Under the pieces are notes generated by a model that did no database searches, was not told where the DNA came from, and worked only from the letters and a program-made list of their open reading frames with translations. The translations under genes and the position numbers were made by a program. From assembly GCF_030704535.1 (NCBI RefSeq), contig NC_081810.1, positions 3,877,501 through 3,941,500 on the forward strand: a DNA stretch of 64,000 nt, in the 5' to 3' direction. Below are positions 38,101 through 50,202 of the stretch, piece after piece; the first letter of the stretch is position 1; every line of letters starts with the position of its first letter. Source of the stretch: Vitis vinifera (lineage: Eukaryota > Streptophyta > Magnoliopsida > Vitales > Vitaceae).

Positions 38101-39785
38101 TTAATTCTTTGTATTTTATATTCAAATTTTGATGTCTAGTTGCCATGTTGCAGAAATGTTTCTTCAGGCAATTCTTCCATTCTGTGGCAAAGGTTGACTA
38201 CCTCACTCTTCGCCATGGCTTCATTGCGGTTGGTATCTGATTCCTGAGTTTTGAGTATGATTTTTTCATGCTTAGAGCAAGTTACATTCAGATTTGTGAT
38301 GGTACTAGAGCCTAGAGGGGAGAGAATACGGCCAAATTTTCAAAATGTTAATGTGGATTTGGCAAATTTTGTAGGCCCATCTGTCAATAAATAACAAGAC
38401 TTTCAATTTCCAGAAGTACATACAACGGTCCTTGGAGGATGATTTCAAGGTTGTAGTAGGCATCAGGTATGTACATATGGATATGCTTATTTACATATAT
38501 GCCATAATTCAGTTTGCCATCAGAAAGCTGACCAATCTAGGCCTTCCAAGGCCAGAAACCTTCATATATCACGTGTTTCAAATCCATCTCGGGCCCTAAA
38601 ATCAGCCCAAATAAAAGATGGGTCTGAATGAGCTTGCTACAAAGATGTCACCCAATTCAAGAATTACTGTGGGGGCCCAACCCAAAATGGCCATTCTTGG
38701 GCCACATTGTGGTGGGTCCTTACAACTTTCTAAGCTTTGATGTATACTCCTAGTTACTAATTTTTTATTTTTTGCTACATGTACAGCCCTGTGATGTGGT
38801 TTATAGTTGTAATCTTCATCCTCCTTGACGTTCATGGTGAGTATGCATGAATGATCCAAATAACATTTCTCCCTTTTCAAGCATTATTTTCTTTAGTTAC
38901 TCAACAGTGGAATCAACTGATCAAACAGGTTGGCATGCATACTTGTCACTTTCATTTCTCCCACTACTTGTAAGTATGAAAGAATCAAGGACGGTTTGAG
39001 GACTCTCTCTTCTGCAATTAATAGAGTTCCTATATTTTTTTTACATGCAGCAGTGCATGTCCTTATTTTACAGGCTGTACTATATGCAGATAGTGCTAGT
39101 TCTTGGAACCAAACTTGAAGTGATTGTTGCAAGAATGGCTCTGAAACTCAAAGATAAGAACAGTACAATCAAAGGAACGCCTCTGGTTCAGCCCAATGAC
39201 GACCTCTTCTGGTTCAGTCACCCCAAGTTTGTCTTGACCCTTCTACATTTGACCCTATTTATGGTAATTAATACCTATGAACACCCTTTTTTTGGTCTTG
39301 GTAATTAGTAGTGTCAAATTGATCAGTAATGGTTCCTTTCTTTCTTTTTTCAGAATGCATTTGAGCTTGCTTTCTTTGTTTGGGTCACGGTATGTCCTTT
39401 TCTTTTCCTTCCTCCCTTTATTTCAACTTGCGAGCTTTAAAATCAAGGTGGTACATAGCATATATACCCCATAACAAAGCTGATATTTTCTGTTTGCTCT
39501 TTTACTTTCCCCAGTTGACATTTGGGTTAAAGTCTTGTTACCATGAAAGGATAGAGACCATCATCATTAGGGTGGTTCTAGCGTAAGTGTCACTGCTGTT
39601 CCTTCCTTTCTGTTTTCAACTTTTTTTAGGGTGAAGCCACATTTCCTTACTTGATGATTTTTTTCACTGAGAAAACACAACTTTTTGAACGTTCACTTTT
39701 GTAGGGTGACAGTTCAAGTCCTTTGCAGTTACATCACCCTTCCTCTCTATGCTCTTGTAACACAGGTATGTACCTCTCTCTCCCA

Positions 39786-39828
<43 letters not shown>

Positions 39829-40256
39829 CAAATTTTAAGAGTGCATACACATGAGAATCTCTCACACACAATAATGAGCGCATGGCTGTTTTTGTTGTAC
39901 AGATGGGTACAAATTTTAAGAGTGCCGTGCTAGAAGAGCAAACAGCTAATGTCATAAGGCAATGGCATGCCACAGTGAAGCAAAAGAGGAAAAAACAAAA
40001 AGATCATTCACAGTCTCTTCACGATTATTCAACTACTACATGGGGCAGTAGCAGAACCAGTCCCCATGATCTCTCTCCTCATCGTCGATCACCAAACTTC
40101 AGTACTGAAATCACAGCTATTGGCACTGAAAGCGAAATCATACCAGACCATCAACAAGAAATAGTTGTCCAAGATGAACATACCCCAGCTGATCATACAG
40201 TTTCATCCATTGCAGTACAAATAGAAATGCCAGAGATTTCTATATCCCGAACTTAA
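35104..40256 (+). CDS. MLO family seven-transmembrane protein, 15 exons
   Basis: Second MLO gene, divergent from the first. Exons: 35104-35229, 35374-35431, 35722-35981, 36078-36194, 36824-36884, 37427-37515, 38154-38228, 38375-38466, 38787-38836, 38929-38969, 39090-39263, 39354-39389, 39515-39582, 39705-39765, 39903-40256; phases agree, 553 aa. Start [20 protein letters not shown]; then [16 protein letters not shown], loop cysteines in MLPCRK and [79 protein letters not shown], calmodulin-binding region around [19 protein letters not shown] (about 450-468). The tail is shorter than in the other MLO and lacks EFSF, so it belongs to a different subgroup. Most internal exons have the same length as in that gene. 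Exon 11 must start at 39090; an upstream AG at 39073 would break the frame. Confidence 0.95.
39783..39829 (+). repeat. (CT)n(TA)n microsatellite in MLO intron 14
   Basis: A compound CT then TA repeat just downstream of the exon 14 donor site of the plus-strand MLO gene. Likely length-variable; no function evident. Confidence 0.9.
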
Positions 40257-42125
40257 GTTTTATGGAGAAGATGATATTCTTATAACTGCATGATATCTCT
40301 TGTTTTGTATACTTGTGATTTGAAAGTTGTTTTCAAAGTAAATTTTTTTTATACTCTCAATTGGCCCCATCATCTTGAAGAATATTACTATTTCATTTTA
40401 TAGAGAAAGATGGTCCATCATTATTAGGGAAATAAGTAAGTTCTGTTCAGTTGATTTTTGAGTAAAAAAATGAACCAAACCACTATGATCGGTTTTATAT
40501 GCTATGGAAAGTGAATCCATCAAATTTGGAGTGAAAAACCGAATCAAATCAAGCCATTTAAAGTCGATTTGATTTCATAGATCAGTTTCAACTAAACTTA
40601 ATGGTCTTTTTCTAATTCTCAATTCAGTCGTAGATTTGTGTTTATTTTGAACCCAAAGCCCGTTAATTTGAGTTTATATTAAGCTTTTAAATTTAATTTG
40701 ATTTTAAAATTAATTAAAATTAACTTAGATTTGATGTTAAAAAAATATTAATTGCAATTAAAATTAATTTGAACATAATATAAAAACAATAAATTACTTT
40801 AATAGAATCTAGTATTAAAAAACTTATCAAATATCAAATAATTATATATAAGTTATAAAATATTAGTTTAGTTCGATTTTTATCGATTATGAGAAAAGAA
40901 AATAGAAGAATGAATAAAAAAGGTAGGTTTTCAAAATTATTAAATCGAATCTACCTTTTTTATTTTGAAAATCGAATCAATATGATTGATTTGGATTGAT
41001 TTGGATCGGTTTATCAGATTTTACGATGTTATTTACACCCATGGTGATTATGTTGTTTCATCCATGATTCATGATTGTAGATGGGTATTCTCTAAACTGT
41101 AACTCATACGGCCCAATGAAAGAAAAAGTTCTTGTCAAACTGAGCCTTCCACCTTAGGCCCTAGTTGGCCTAGAGAAAGGCCATCAAGCAAAAGTCATTA
41201 TCCACTGGCCCAGCCCATCAACATCCTGTTAATCTCCCATCACCTAATTGTCTGGTCAAGGGGACCCCATCTTTCACAAACCATAAATGACTTCAATTTT
41301 TACAAATCTAAACCCTCTAATCTCAAAAACAAATAAAAATCAAGCCCTTCCCAAGAACGTGCCTCCTAACCCCCGAACTAGAGCCGATCAGAAATCACGG
41401 AAGAAGAGCAAAAACGACACGGCCACGCCAGAAAGTTGGGACCGTATACGATTAATGGGTCTAATAATTGGATTTTGGAGTGATAGAAGACACAAAATTA
41501 AGTTAGTTGTGGGAAGGAACATGTTAGGAGGGAAAACCCTAAACATGGGACAAGGACAAAGACCATTGCCCATTTGGTGACATTTAAAGGGCAGACCCAC
41601 ATTGCTTTGAGATGAGGCCCAGGGTAGAACAAACACAACAAACAATATCGTTATGGAATCAAAGTAAATAGGACAAAGCAAGAGTTATGGTGGGAGGCCC
41701 ACATCTCTGAAATTATCAAAGACATGTCGACCCATTAATGTATTAGTAGTTAGGGCTCAAATATTCAGCCAAAATTTTTCTATCAAATGGGTAGATATTT
41801 CTTATGAAAAAAAATATGGGCTTTGTGGGATTTGAGACAATTAGCCCAGTGGGCCACAAAAATTATGAATTATCATCAACTGCATTCACAACTTGCACCC
41901 TCAAATAAAATAAATAAATACTGTCACAGTGGTTCCACTTACTAATTCAGACCCCTTTACATTTTGGTTGATTGTTTATAAAGCCAAGCTTTACACTCAT
42001 GTGTCACTTTTTGTCGTTGATCATGTTTATATTTTTCCAATTAATTAATGGTCTGAAATTATATATCACTTGAATAGTTGTTTGACCTTTTTTTCCTTTT
42101 CAACGATGAAGAAAACAAGCTTTAA

Positions 42126-42213
42126 GGTGATATTTGTTTTTTTGACTGAAAAGAAAAAGTCATTATAATCAAATCGAATCTATTAGCTTTTTCTATTCAG
42201 TCAAAAAAATCAC
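42126..42213. repeat. Short inverted repeat (hairpin)
   Basis: The left part GTTTTTTTGACTGAAAAG is mirrored by CTATTCAGTCAAAAAAATCA on the right, around a ~30-nt spacer with an AAAAAG/CTTTTT pairing. It could be a small MITE. Confidence 0.6.
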
Positions 42214-45200
42214 CTAAAAAAATTAATTTTATTATCAAATCATAAAAGCTTAGTGAAATATTCTTACTATGAAGGTATATCTTTTAACTGGGATCCGATA
42301 CATAAGTTCATGTGTAAAATCTTAAAATAAATAATAAATTAATATCTAATACTTATTAATTTTTTTATTAATCACATCAAATAATTGATCTTAAAGTTAA
42401 TCAATTCAAATAATGAACCTTTTCCATTTTAAATTAGTTTGAATGGGGTACTTGCAATTTTTTTTTTTTTTTTTTTTTTTTTCTCTTGGAGGTGAAAGCC
42501 TACATCCTACGGTTCCCTGAAGGTGATTCAGTGTCAAAATATGTTTCTGAGAAGACTTTTAAGACAAAAAATCATTCTTACCAAACAAATATTCATTTTT
42601 GTGGATATGTCTTCGAGGTGACGAATAAAAATTTGATTGTAGTGAGTGAACATTACCCTAGTGGCAGTTCTATGAGATCACTCAATGAGGGTGGCAGATG
42701 GCCCAGAAATATTGTGGTGGGTCTATTATTTGATTATGATGTTATAATCACCTTTTGAAACTTGCTCAAGATATTAAATTAATCGAAGAAAAAAAAAATG
42801 GAAAAGAAAAAAAAATAAAATTTCCCCACTTGATTCTCTCCCTCCAAACAATGGTCACATGAAGAGAGATGGAAGCTTGTCTGGATTATAGGCATCTATT
42901 TTTATGAATTGTTTGGGGGCAAACACAGAACACATTATCTTTGTAGGTTGGAGGTAGCTAATAGGGGGACACAAAACAAGCTCTTCGAAGCAACCTTGAT
43001 GGAGATGGCTTCTGTTGCAATGCCATTATCATCCAACACTCAACACCCATCACTTCACCTTTAATTTGCTGCTACTATGTACCCCTTGTTTAGCTTCTCT
43101 CTCTCACCTCATCCCTCAACTTGCATGCCCCCATGCACACACATTCACTTAATTTCTATCCTAAAAATATAAACTTAAATTAAAAAAAAAAAAAAAGAGG
43201 TAAAAAAGTTGGGTGAGATGAAATGAGACATGAAAGGGTGGATGAATGGATGGGAATGGTTTTGGTTTCTGATAATATGTGAAGTACAGTACAATATGTG
43301 TTAGCCGAAGGAATTTCATTTCACATCCATGTGTAGCCAAGATTCCAAAGAACACTCAATTGAAATGTGTACTTAATTCAATAATTTATTTTTATTTTTT
43401 ATTTTTGGTTGGTTTTGGGAGTTTTATGAATGAAGTTGGAAAAAGAGAATGCAAAATTTGGAGTAGTTGATAACTTGATTGGACAGAAGTGTAATAGAGG
43501 AGCAGTTTGATTGGATCCATTGGGGTCCCTAGTCTGGGTGTCTGGATTATCATAATTCAGGGATAATGGAGGCTCCAAAGATCCAATCTTAGACCCCAAA
43601 CCAAAGAATGTCTCATCTTTAATTATGGTTTTAAGGTTAGTATTATCCATATAAAATCATGACCAAGCAGACCCTTATAACTTTCTTGTCTGTGACTTCA
43701 CCTTTGTTTAAAAAGCACTAGGGTTGTGTGATGCCCCCAATTGCAAGTTTGTAATGATGGGGATACCATTTGTCCCCCTCCCCACCTCAAAATGGACCCA
43801 CTTAGGACTGATAGCTGAGGGATGGGGCTCTCCACATTTTGCAAGCTGCTGCTTAAACCAAACCAAACCCATGCTTGGGTTTCTGGTCTTTTCTTGTCTT
43901 CCATTCCATCTTCCTTTAATTCTCTTTTGTTTGTGTTAGTAGTGGTATGTAAGCTTTGTTTTCTACCAACTTTGATGTTGATTCTGCTTCATTTCTTTGA
44001 GATCTTATGTATCTTTTTAAGCAAAACACAGTACTGGTGATGGACAGGTGAAATCTAGCACAAATCATTACACTTAACTCCTTTCTTTTTGTCCTAAGTC
44101 CATGCACTACTATATATTGAGAAGTTTTTGCTTATAATTAAATGTGGAGTGGAGTAGTCGGATGGTATTCAACAAGTGTTCAGTGTTGATTTTGTATTCA
44201 CGTACTCCAAAAGAGTAGATCAGACAGATTAATGTCGGTTAACATGTCAATTACACATTTGAAATTTTCAACAGACAGATGAGATGGATGGAAAATGACA
44301 ATCAACTAAGTTTAAGAAGGCAAATCATTTTCATAGAAGGAATAGTAGTAGAAGTAGTAGTAGTGGTGGTGAGACTTCAACAAAATCAGGCGGCCAAGAT
44401 GGAGGCCAAGTGGAGGGAGCAAAATTATTCCTAGTAAGGAAGGGGATTTGTATGAATAAGAAGGGGGGTGGGGGGGAGAGGGGGGGTTTTAAGGGTGGGG
44501 GAGGAGGAGACATGGACATATGATAAAAGGGTACGATGAATGCGGGCGATAAGGAAAAAGAAAGAGAAAGAAAGGGAAGTGGGTAAGCAAACAAAATGGA
44601 ATGGTCCACCAGACAAACACAAACTGATAAAAGAAGAGGGGGAGGAGGGAAAACACAGTGAGTGGTGTGTGTTGTGTTTGTCAAACAGTGAGTGATATGC
44701 AGCAGAAAAAGTAGCCGGCATGAGTCTCGAGGGGCCTTTCCTTTTGATACCAACTGCTCAAAGCTCCCTCCCATCTCTCTCACTTCTCCCTCACTCACTG
44801 TGCCACCGTCTCATCCCATCCTCCCCCGCCCCAAACTACATACATATATCTATACATATGACACTTATAAGCTTGTGTATGACTTTATTAAAGCGATCAC
44901 TCAATTATTTTTTGGAGACAAAGCTTGGTGTGACATCTCAGTATCAGTATCATGGTGTAACCTAGCTTTCCTTTGATATATAAAGAAGATTTTCATCCTC
45001 ACCCACATTTTGGAGCGCGTGCAAGCTAATCAACCTATAATCACCACCACTTGGAAAATATATACGAGAAATGAGGGTGGTGGTGGTCATCGGTCATCCA
45101 TGGGTTGAGATTCTCAAGGTACAGGGCCTGGTTTTGGGGCCACTTGTGCCCATATATGCAGCTGCAAGTGACAAAATCTGACTGGGATTCACCAACTTGT

Positions 45201-45963
45201 CCCAAATAATGAGGTTAGGGATCACTCTATATTCATAAACTGGTTGGTTTTGATCATCCAAAACCAACCCAAGTAGCAATGGGCAAGCATGTTATCAACA
45301 TATTGGATTTGGTTGGGAGTTTTGGACTCAGCTTGGACCCATCTAAAACGTGATCATTCCCCCCTCTCCCCTCCCTTAATCACCCCCTCTCTCCATTTCA
45401 GGACCATTATGGGGATTCATGGTCTCATTATTTTTGCCTGAAATTATTCCAAGTTAATGAACAACTACTTGAGAGGCTGTCAGTATGCAGTAACTTCACT
45501 GAGATTTTGAGTCCTCCACAGTCCACCCTCAATAATAATCTGATCAGAAACCTCCATTTTTCTTTTACTTGTAGTACTAGCACCGCCCCTTCTTAATGCA
45601 TTTTCATTCACTGCATAATTCACTCTAGTACACGGAAGTTGCATGAATGGAATCTAAGCACTGACAGGCTGACAGCCATGTATGTGATGTCCATTTCTTG
45701 ATTTGTTTCTGAAAATTTTTCTTCCACGTTCTTATGTTTGCTGCGATTTCTCAGGGGTGATACCTCTCCTCACCACACAGCATGTAGCCTCTATTCTAGT
45801 CTACAACCATTTTCGACAAGCAATTAATGACTCATCTTAATGGCTGTCTATTTGCATAATTTGGAGTGATGGAGCTTCTTCATCTGTCATATTCAGTGAT
45901 TAAAATCATTTAACTTTGAAGTGGATGATTTCCTTCTTTTGAAAAACAGCTTTTGACAACTTT

Positions 45964-47030
45964 ACGGGTATGTTTGGTATCTATTTTTGAAAATAATTTA
46001 AAAAAATAATTTTTTATAACAATTTTTGAAATTTATTCTTTAATTTTTTTATAATAAAATTTAAAAATTTAAAATGTTTAACTTATTTTTAAATATGTTT
46101 TAAAAAATAATTTGCATATCTAGTATTTTATTTTTAATCATTTTACATGTTCATATAATTATTTTTTAAAACAACCATCATAAAACAACTAAAATATGTT
46201 TTTTCTAAAAACACACTATTTTATGTTTTTAAGTACAAAAAAACACTTTTTGGTCTTTAAACTATTTTTTATATTTTTTGTTTTGGAGAATAGAAAACTG
46301 TTTTAAAAAATAGTTCTCAAACAAGTCCTAAGGGTTTATTTGACAATTGTTTTAAAAAATAATTTTCTATTCTTTAGAACCAAAAAACAAGAAAACATCT
46401 TGGAAACTATTTTTTGTTTTTTGTTCTTAAAAACAAAAAATAAGTATTTTTGGATAACACATCTTTTAATTGTTTTGTGTTATTTTCACTTATTTTTTAG
46501 TATTGTTTTAAGAAATAATTATACAAACACGTAAAATGATTAAAAATAAAATATTAAATATAAAAATTATTTTTAAAACATATTCAAAAATATTAAAAAC
46601 AAGTTAAAAACATTTCAGATTTCAAATAAATTTTTGTTCTACAAAACCTCATAAAACAATTTTCAAAAACCATTTTTCAGAATTGTTTTAGAAAACAGTT
46701 GCCAAACAAGACTTAATATTTTGTAAAATAAAAGTTTGTTTAAGAGCTAAAATGTTTTTAATATGTTTTTTATATTTTTAAGATATATTTTAAAAATAAC
46801 TTTTATATATGGTATTTTATTTTTATATTTTTATATATGTTTTAAAAATAATTTTTCTGTACAATATTTAGTTTTTAACTGTATAATTATTTTTAATATA
46901 ATATTTTTTAAAAATAAGTAAAAATAATGAAATATAATTAAAAAAAATATTTTCTGACAACACTGTGTTTTCAAAAGTATTTTTCTATTTCTATTTTCTG
47001 AAAAACCATTTTAAAAAACAGTTGTGACCA
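45964..47030. repeat. Cluster of three family B MITE-like repeats
   Basis: Copies at about 45964-46329 (same orientation as 30.7 kb), 46331-46714 (inverted) and 46720-47030 (same orientation again, degraded). Shared words include AGTATTTTATTTTTAATCAT and its complement. The first two abut with ends AAACAAGTCC and GGGTTTATTTGAC, and together form a large imperfect inverted repeat. Confidence 0.75.
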
Positions 47031-48599
47031 GCTATTCTCTATTATCACTCCAACACATAAATTCATAGGAAGCAAAGCAGGAATGCCTTCCATTAATACA
47101 GTGTTTTTCCTCATTTCTCACGAAGTACTCCCTCCCTGCCTCCATTGATGAAGGAAGTCCCATATGAAAACATGGAGTTAGATAGCCGACCGTCGCGGCC
47201 TGTTTGGCGGTTAGGAATTGAAGAAGAGTAAATGGGTGGGGGATGTGGGCACTGGGAAGTGGGAGTGAAACTAAAAAGAGTCGACAAAATTCCAAATACA
47301 AATATACAAAAACAAAACCTGCTTTGCAGTTTGCACCCTTCTTGTACAATCCGCATCTCCATAAAACAAATATATATACAAAAGAAAAAAAAATCAAAAG
47401 ACAAAGTTGGCCCTCCCTTTCCAATTTGTTCCCCCCATGGACCATCTCAACTTTATTACAAAATTGAATGACTTTTCAGTAATTGTCCATCACTCATCCA
47501 ACTACAATTTTACATGCCCAATCCAAAACTTTTCTTAAATCATCCAACTAAATATATAGATTTTAAATTTTGTGGATAGAAATTGACGTTAAGAGTGTGT
47601 TTGACAATACTTTTAGAAAATATTTTTAATTTTTTAAAAATAATAAAAAAATTTAAGCGTTTAAATAGAATTTTGGATCAAAATGACCTATTTGACCACA
47701 AAAATATACCTCTTTTAAAATTAATATTCAATGTGACATCTTTCTCATCACTTAATTGCCGAGATCATCGTCCCACGAAAATGAAGCCTTAATAATTAAG
47801 GCTTCAATAAAAAAATAAAGTCTAAATTATCAATTAAGAGTTGGGTTAAAAAAGAAAGCATCAATTTTTTTTATGTTTTATTTTTTAGCTAACGTGTCAA
47901 CTGATAATTGAAATTTTAGGTTAAAAAATGAAATTGTAATTGATAATTGAGGTTTTATTTTTTTAACTAAAATTTTAATTGACAATTGAGACTTCAACTT
48001 AAATTTTTTTAAAGATATGACTCTTATATGATAATAAGAGGATCATTTTAAATATAAGTTTGATAAAATAATTAAATTTATTTTTTTCCTATAAAAGCAC
48101 TGTTTTGATCTAAAGTTCGTTGAAATGGTTAAAAACACTTCTAAAATCAACACTAAACGTATAATGCATTTGGTATTGTTCTAAAAAAACGTTTTTTATA
48201 ATTCTAATATTTAAAAAAATTTATTTTTTAAAATCACTACCAAACATAACCGTAATGGTTGCAATGCCCTTTCCCATTTTCAACCAAGCATTTTTTGCAT
48301 TAACCATAATGGGCCGCACCCGGTAGGGGAGGCCCAAGCAAGTTGGAAAGGGATGGAGTGAAAATTCATTGGAAGCATGGGCTTTTAATCATTTAATGGC
48401 ATGCCTCTCATTTACTATTGGTGGGGGGTATGTCATTAATTCCTAATCCTCCAATTAATCTCATTTAATCCTTCCTTAATTCATTTCCCAATTTGCTGAC
48501 TTTCTAAATATTGGAGCGGAAAGGAAGTTAAAAAGGTGGATTAAATTTAAATAAAATAAAATGAAAAAGGGAAAATATGTTGGTGGAAATAGGGAAAAT

Positions 48600-50202
48600 G
48601 GAAGGGGGAGTAGGGAGGGAGGGAAACAGCTTTATTTGAATGCTCGTGCGCTTCCAAGGCAGGCCGCAACCGCACAATGCCGCAATCAAACGAATAAAGC
48701 AAACAAGCAGTGGCATTTGTTGTAATTTACAGCGAACTGTCAGGTCAATTGGAGTCGAGACTCCCAAGGCGTGAGATACAGAGAGAGAGAGAGAGAGAGA
48801 GGGGAATGTATGTGGTGGGTCCACCTCAGCAGCGCCAAAGGCGCAGGCCACCCATTGCATCACTTTCTACCTTCACACCCTCCACGCGCTCCACCTTCGA
48901 ATCAAATCTACCTTCCCTTTAGTTACTGATTTTTTTTAACGTCTGCTTTGTATCAGAGCGTTTTTGAAAAACTTGTTAAGATTAAAGAGAAAAGAAGGGT
49001 TTAAGCAGAGAAGGAGACGAGGGGGGAGTGGGGAAAGAGGAGAGAAGGAATGACGAGACAAGAGATGTAAAAGAGAGAGAGAGAGAAGGGTGGGGGGGAG
49101 GTGGGCTGAGTCACTGAGTCCTAACAACTAACACGCCCACGATAGTTGCTGCCAAACTCTGGGGGTCCAATTACATTGACAACTCTCCCTTCCCCTCTCT
49201 CTCTGCTCTCTGTCTCTCGTCTCTCTTTACTCTCTCCTCTCTATCTCTTACAATTTATTTTTTTTTCTTTTTCTCTTTTATTAATGCACCTCTCTGCCAC
49301 TGTCTCCTCTGATCCTCCATTTACCCATTTCCATTCATTGAAAACGGGATTATGTTAAGGTGATTAAAATTGAAAAGTTTTCCTCTTTTTGCAAGTTGTA
49401 AACGGCAAAATTGGGCGGCTTTGTATGAAGTGGTTGTTAACTTGTTTTGTTTGGGAGATGGGAAAATTGAGAAGAAGGGAGGGGGGAAAAAAGGAAGGAA
49501 AGGAAAAAAGGAAAAGGGAGATGGGGTTGATGTTGCATTGAATGAAAACCCCCCTTTTGTCTGGGTGGAGGGGCCTGAGAGGCAACAGTGAAAAATATTA
49601 CTAATAAAAAGAAAAAGATAAAAGGAAAGGAAGGGAAAGCAAAGGAAGGGATGAGGGTGGGGGTGGGGGAGTGTGGGTTCTGTACTGTCTTAGCCTGTCC
49701 CCCCCACCCAACACACATATACACTATCTCTCTCTCTTATACTCTCTAAGAGTCTAAGTCCAAAAAGCCATTACCACATTGGCTTTTTTTGCCTTTTGTT
49801 TCTGTGCTTCCTATGCAATTGTCTATGTCTGCTGCTGCTTCTGCTCCCCCGTCTCAGTACTGCAAATGGGGGAGGAATCATACTTTGATTTTCTTCTTAT
49901 TTTTTGATACCCTTTCTTTTCCTATCATCTTTTAGCCTTCTGGGTATCCCTCCAAACATGACTTTCTTCCTCTTTTCTATTAATTTCCCCCTCCCACACT
50001 TATATATCTCTTTCTTCCCATGATTTGACCTTCATTTCCATTTTCTCTATGGTTTTTGCTTTCTAGGTGCCCTTGATAGCCACTTGATTGCTCTCATCAC
50101 TCATCCCCCACTCCTTTTTTGTTTGTTTTTTGCTATTTTGTTGGTGGGTTCGTTGGTTGGCTGTACTTCTGTTGAGCCATACTTGGAACCATACTGGGTT
50201 TC
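48600..50202 (+). promoter_or_regulatory. Putative ARF4 promoter and 5' leader, pyrimidine/purine-rich
   Basis: GA/CT-rich tracts cluster here: GA repeats near 48779-48800 and 49073-49087, and a long CT-rich block at 49189-49257. Such pyrimidine patches are common around plant TATA-less transcription starts. I see no clear TATA box. Transcription may start anywhere from ~49.2 to ~49.75 kb; another CT tract lies at 49725-49745. The leader probably includes 49800-50202, which holds several upstream ATGs. Confidence 0.45.
49813..49935 (+). CDS. Upstream ORF in the ARF4 leader (40 codons)
   Basis: Begins MQLSMSAAASAPPSQYCKWG and ends at TAG 49933-49935, before the ARF4 ATG at 50203. Three shorter upstream ORFs follow: 49958-50023 (21 codons), 50020-50028 (2 codons) and 50049-50066 (5 codons). 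Related ARF mRNAs (ARF3 and ARF5) are known to be held back by uORFs. Whether these lie in the mature mRNA depends on the true transcription start, which I cannot place. Confidence 0.45.
   Translation: MQLSMSAAASAPPSQYCKWGRNHTLIFFLFFDTLSFPIIF

Larger units (their letters stand above)
40257..48600. other. Spacer between MLO and the ARF4 promoter zone
   Basis: No convincing gene in about 8 kb. 40.4-41.0 kb is AT-rich with no repeat I can name. 42.1 kb has a hairpin repeat, and 45.96-47.03 kb is a nest of family B repeats. Open frames at 41287-41580, 42486-42758, 44331-44798 and 47032-47445 are low-complexity or overlap each other on opposite strands; I found no domain in them. Confidence 0.55.

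Noticed and set aside
41287..41580. 97-codon plus-strand frame, with a similar-sized minus frame
   Set aside because: Opposite-strand frames of equal length overlap and neither has family features or codon bias like the real genes here.
42486..42758. 90-codon plus-strand frame after a poly-T tract
   Set aside because: It lacks an ATG at the stated start and any recognised domain. It is the least unlikely of the spacer frames, but unsupported.
44331..44798. 155-codon minus-strand Pro/Leu/Ser-rich frame
   Set aside because: It arises from CT/GT-rich simple sequence; its composition is low-complexity throughout.
47032..47445. 137-codon minus-strand frame
   Set aside because: Hydrophobic, cysteine-containing but with no known family. 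Other frames overlap it on both strands, and repeats abut it. It could be part of a noncoding transcript; not supportable.
40257..50202. Search for microRNA or TAS3 precursors near ARF4
   Set aside because: I looked for familiar miRNA words (miR156, 159, 160, 164, 166, 167, 171, 172, 319, 390, 396) and for tasiR-ARF-sense sequence and saw none.
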